From DATEKX01 sp963726785 (lineage in GTDB: Bacteria > Acidobacteriota > Blastocatellia > UBA7656): a stretch of 64,000 nucleotides of DNA. This document shows, piece by piece, positions 61,134 to 64,000 of this stretch. The stretch's first letter is position 1. The number at the start of each line of letters is the position of its first letter. The notes below the pieces were generated by a model that worked only from the letters and a program-made list of their open reading frames with translations, made no database searches and was not told where the DNA came from. A program made the position numbers and the translations under genes. Location: the NCBI GenBank assembly GCA_963726785.1, contig CAVSDJ010000002.1, forward strand, positions 62,001 to 126,000, read 5' to 3'.

Positions 61134-62433
61134 GCTTGTCCCACAGTTTGCGGCTCGCCCTTTGCGCCTGTTCGTAGAGCGAGCTTTCATCAATTGCAGA
61201 TCGTTTGTCTCTGATAATGAATTTGCCCGCTACCATCACGCTTTCAACCGCTGCTGAATTCATGCCGAACGCAAAATGCCACGCGAGGTTTTCAGCCGTG
61301 AGCGGCGTTGGCGAGTTATAATCGAGCATCACAAGATCAGCCGCCGCGCCTGCGTCAAGCGTGCTCATCTCTACGCCGAAAGCCTCACTTGCTTTGCGCT
61401 GATTATTAGCCAGCACGCGCAACCATTCATCTGCGCCAAATCCCGCCCGCCCGTCCTGGCCTTTGAAGAATGCGAAGCGCGCTTCATCAAACATATCCGC
61501 GCCTATGCCGTCGGTGCCGAGAAGCACTCGTTCGCCGAATTTTGAAACGGGCGCATAGCCGACCTGGTTATTCATGTTCGAGCGCGGATTGTGCGCGAAC
61601 CACGCGTTCGCATCGCGCGCTATCTCTATGTCGCGGTCGCTCAGATGAATCCCATGCGCCAGAATCGTCCGGCTGTTGAGCGCGCCGAAATTTGCCAGTC
61701 GCTCGACTACGCCTACGCCGTATCGCGCGCGAGCATCCGTCATATCGCAGGCATCTTCTGCGACATGAATGTGAAGCCCCGCGCCGCTCGCGCGCATCAC
61801 GTCTGCCAGTTGCTTGAGCGAATCATCAGAGAGCGTAAACGATGCGTGCGCGCCTACCATCGCGCGAAACAGAAAATCCTGTTGCTCTGATACGCTCGTG
61901 ACCGATTCGATAAAAGAGCGGCTTTCGTTCAATCCTTCGTCGCGTTCTTTGAGGCCGCCCCGGTCTGTGACTTCGTAACACAACACGCCGCGAAGCCCGA
62001 CTTTTTCCAAAGCCTCGCGCACGATGTCAAGCGACCCTCGAATCAAAGAAGGCGAAGCATGATGATCGAACAGGCAAGTCGTTCCCGCTCGCGCAGCATC
62101 CATCGCGCCCGCCATCGCGCTCCAGTATATAGTCTCTTCATCGAGCGCGCGGTCGAGCCGCCACCATACCAGTTCGAGAATCTCCGTGAAATTTTGAGGC
62201 GAGCGCGGCGGCGCTGGCATCCCGCGAGCAAGCGCAGAATAAAGGTGCGTGTGCGCGCAGACCATTCCCGGTAAGACGAGCTTGCCACTGGCGTCAATTA
62301 TTTCTTCGTCCGCGCGCGGCTCAATCTGCGAAGCTCGCTCGACTATGCGGCCATCAGCGATTCGCAAATCTGCGCGCTCGACCGTTGCCGGATCAAGCGT
62401 AATTAATGTTGCTGACTTGAGAAGGTAAGACAT
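61117..62433 (-). CDS. ssnA: SsnA-type aminohydrolase
   Basis: A 438-residue amidohydrolase matching SsnA, a putative metal-dependent deaminase found with purine, hydantoin and xanthine dehydrogenase genes in other bacteria. The N-terminal metal motif is 'GMVCAHTHLYSALARGM' and the diagnostic SsnA stretch 'WWRLDRALDEETIYWSA', 'TCLFDHHASPSLIRGSLDI', 'KVGLRGVLCYEVTDR' follows. Later ligands are in 'GLHIHVAEDACD', 'LAHGIHLSD' and 'LLGTDGIGADM'. ATG 62433 gives 'MSYLLKSATLITL'; a longer start at 62460 is less likely. Role in the nearby C-N hydrolase cluster is inferred. Confidence 0.87.
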   Translation of the reverse strand: MSYLLKSATLITLDPATVERADLRIADGRIVERASQIEPRADEEIIDASGKLVLPGMVCAHTHLYSALARGMPAPPRSPQNFTEILELVWWRLDRALDEETIYWSAMAGAMDAARAGTTCLFDHHASPSLIRGSLDIVREALEKVGLRGVLCYEVTDRGGLKERDEGLNESRSFIESVTSVSEQQDFLFRAMVGAHASFTLSDDSLKQLADVMRASGAGLHIHVAEDACDMTDARARYGVGVVERLANFGALNSRTILAHGIHLSDRDIEIARDANAWFAHNPRSNMNNQVGYAPVSKFGERVLLGTDGIGADMFDEARFAFFKGQDGRAGFGADEWLRVLANNQRKASEAFGVEMSTLDAGAAADLVMLDYNSPTPLTAENLAWHFAFGMNSAAVESVMVAGKFIIRDKRSAIDESSLYEQAQRASRKLWDKLRTTT

Positions 62434-62489
62434 AATCAAATCATTCGTGCCTGAGCGCAACCATCGGTTCGCCCTTTCGGTTTAATATC

Positions 62490-63713
62490 TCACTTCCAAG
62501 CTTCTGCGAACTCGTCTATATTTGGCCGCACGCGCATCGGCTCTTCCACTGCGCGGCGGGCCGAATCAATGTCTTTCAACCCGTTGCCGGTGAGCATCAA
62601 CAACACGCGCTCGTCAGGTTTGATAGCGCCGCTTTCACACATCTTCACTAGCCCTGCGAAAGATGCAGCCGCAGCAGGTTCTACAAACACGCCCGTCGAG
62701 CGAGCCAGATTAATGATGCTCGTGACGATTTCGTCGTCGCTCACTTTAACGCCGCGCCCGCCTGATTCTCGAATGGCGCGAACGGCTGCCGTAGCGTCGC
62801 GCGGGCGGCCTACGTTGATGCTGTCGGCGAGTGTGTGAGCAGTTCCTTCGCGCACGCGGCCATCAGAGTTGGCCGCGTCAACTATTGCCGATGCGGTTTC
62901 CGATTGCGCGCCAATCATCTGCGGCAGGCGATCAATGAACCCGATGCGATGAAAGTCTAAGAAGCCTTTCCATAATCCGCTGATTATATTGCCGTCGCCT
63001 ACGCTGACAAAAACCTTGTCAGGCACATTCCAGTCGAGCTGCTCGCAGATTTCAAGCGCGGCGGTCTTCTTGCCTTCTCGCGTGAACGGATTGTATCCGG
63101 TGCTGCGCTGATACCATCCGTATTTTTTCGACGCTTCGAGGCACAAATCAAAAGCCTCATCGTAGCTGCCTTCGACCAGCACAACGCGCGCGCCATAGAT
63201 TTGCAGTTGCGCAATCTTTGCGGGCGGCGCATAAGCAGGCACGAATATGACCGAGGGCATACGGACGCTCGCGCACATTCCCGCGAGCGCGCTTCCGGCG
63301 TTGCCCGACGATGCGGTGGTGATAATCTCAGCGCCTGCTTCGCGTGCTTTAACGAGCGCCAGTGCGCTTGGGCGATCTTTGAACGAAGCGGTCGGATTGC
63401 GCCCGTCGTCTTTGATCATCAGTTGCTTGATCGAATATTGATTTGCAAGTGAAGGGCAATCATAAACGGGCGTCCACCCAACGGTGAGCGGCGGGACTTG
63501 CGATGAGTCGTAAATCGGAAGCAGCGCGCGATAACGCCATATCGTGAAGTTGCGATCTTCGGCTAATGAAGCTTTAGTCAAGCGTGCGCGGATTCGATCA
63601 TAATCATAAAGCACATCCAGATTGCCGCCACACACAGTACAGTTGTATTCGATTTCGCCAACGCGAAACTCTCGCGCGCACTCGACGCATTTGAAACCGA
63701 TGACGTTGCTCAT
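62490..63713 (-). CDS. thrC: Threonine synthase with N-terminal zinc ribbon
   Basis: A 407-residue PLP enzyme converting O-phosphohomoserine to threonine. The N-terminus has a zinc-ribbon-like CxxC pair (C9, C12 and C25, C28). Fold type II features are 'PTASFKDRPSALAL' with PLP-lysine K112, 'TTASSGNAGSALAGM', 'VEGSYDEAFDLC', 'FVSVGDGNIISGLWKGF' and 'LLMLTGNGLKD'. A related PLP lyase is possible because family members are similar, but the zinc ribbon and 'NPTASFKD' fit threonine synthases. No other thr genes are adjacent. Confidence 0.85.
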   Translation of the reverse strand: MSNVIGFKCVECAREFRVGEIEYNCTVCGGNLDVLYDYDRIRARLTKASLAEDRNFTIWRYRALLPIYDSSQVPPLTVGWTPVYDCPSLANQYSIKQLMIKDDGRNPTASFKDRPSALALVKAREAGAEIITTASSGNAGSALAGMCASVRMPSVIFVPAYAPPAKIAQLQIYGARVVLVEGSYDEAFDLCLEASKKYGWYQRSTGYNPFTREGKKTAALEICEQLDWNVPDKVFVSVGDGNIISGLWKGFLDFHRIGFIDRLPQMIGAQSETASAIVDAANSDGRVREGTAHTLADSINVGRPRDATAAVRAIRESGGRGVKVSDDEIVTSIINLARSTGVFVEPAAAASFAGLVKMCESGAIKPDERVLLMLTGNGLKDIDSARRAVEEPMRVRPNIDEFAEAWK

Positions 63714-63791
63714 AAGAAAAACCAGAACGAAAAAATGCCAGGCGGTTTGACCTGCTCAAAAGCTTCTCGGATATTTTCGGGCTCGCGCAAA

Positions 63792-64000
63792 TCAATGCGC
63801 CTGCGATTTGTTGTTCGTCAGCGTGTTTTTAATTATCTGCCCGCCTTTCATCACAAAGCTGACGCGCTCCAGGGTAGCGACATCGGCAACAGGGTCGCCG
63901 CTCACCGCAATGATGTCTGCGAATCGGCCCTGCTCGATTGAGCCGATGCGATCAGACCATCCGAGCAGATCGGCAGCGTTCACGGTAGCCGATTGAATCG
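63792..64000 (-). CDS. Amidohydrolase, C-terminal fragment running off the window
   Basis: About 69 C-terminal residues of an amidohydrolase-superfamily protein whose start lies beyond 64000. 'ATVNAADLLGWSDRIGSIEQGRFADIIAVSGDP' in parts and 'VSFVMKGGQIIKNTL' are the usual end of imidazolonepropionase-like hydrolases, equivalent to the tail of the protein at 33430-34863. The frame is open to the edge. It is on the same strand as thrC, 78 nt upstream. Confidence 0.82.
   Translation of the reverse strand, partial: IQSATVNAADLLGWSDRIGSIEQGRFADIIAVSGDPVADVATLERVSFVMKGGQIIKNTLTNNKSQAH

Overview
The window is a 64 kb chromosomal segment from a moderately GC-rich bacterium that I infer to be an acidobacterium, probably Blastocatellia-like. 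The basis is gene content, not a phylogeny: several 'VWFA-related' secreted proteins, a Ser/Thr kinase fused to a PD40/WD40-like propeller, Uma2-type proteins, a futalosine-pathway (MqnD-like) menaquinone gene, LLM/F420-type oxidoreductases and many secreted beta-propeller or beta-sandwich proteins. No integrase, transposase, phage structural gene, rRNA or CRISPR array was seen.

Layout. 1-2.5 kb: tgt (cut by the left edge), a Uma2 protein and a VWFA protein, all on minus. 2.6-9.3 kb: an AMACR-like CoA-transferase-family protein and two acyl-CoA dehydrogenases around an M48-type metalloprotease/propeller fusion. 9.3-17.7 kb: a stand-alone receiver, an MqnD-like protein, then two plus-strand housekeeping runs, eno-rsgA-methyltransferase and gpmI-ychF-HAD hydrolase, with 1-nt start/stop overlaps. 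17.9-22.5 kb: a tandem pair of VWFA paralogs, one nearly intact and one heavily decayed, sharing an almost identical 500-bp 3' end. 22.5-34.9 kb: a class A beta-lactamase-like protein, the kinase, purD, a VIT/VWA protein, a divergent MFS/LysR pair, a second Uma2 protein and a secreted amidohydrolase.

35.1-39.3 kb: the most unusual region. A near-consensus promoter, a possible 69-codon ORF and a terminator-like hairpin precede a same-strand array of 19 tRNA or tRNA-like genes. The array is interrupted by an unrecognised 264-aa protein and followed by an HNH nuclease overlapping a conserved hypothetical gene. Several tRNAs are odd: a Tyr-type gene without a variable arm, a well-folded class II tRNA with a UAU anticodon, and substitutions at positions 33, 55 and 56.

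39.7-49.4 kb: a receiver, a frameshifted RNase H gene, a secreted protein, an LLM oxidoreductase and a 2075-aa secreted S8-type protease with Ig-like, beta-helix and HYR domains. 49.6-54.8 kb: treY overlapping a GH57 gene. 55-64 kb: C-N hydrolase and amidohydrolase genes (frameshifted D-aminoacylase, nitrilase-family hydrolase, ssnA, a truncated amidohydrolase), a VOC protein, an LLM oxidoreductase, a threonine synthase and two secreted or anchored unknowns.

Two themes cross the window. First, intergenic spaces carry at least five families of imperfect or perfect inverted repeats, some nested inside one another and some overlapping stop codons. Second, several otherwise well-conserved genes (rsgA, the RNase H gene, the D-aminoacylase, a VWFA gene) are interrupted by single-base indels. 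These could be real decay or assembly error, and sequence alone cannot decide.
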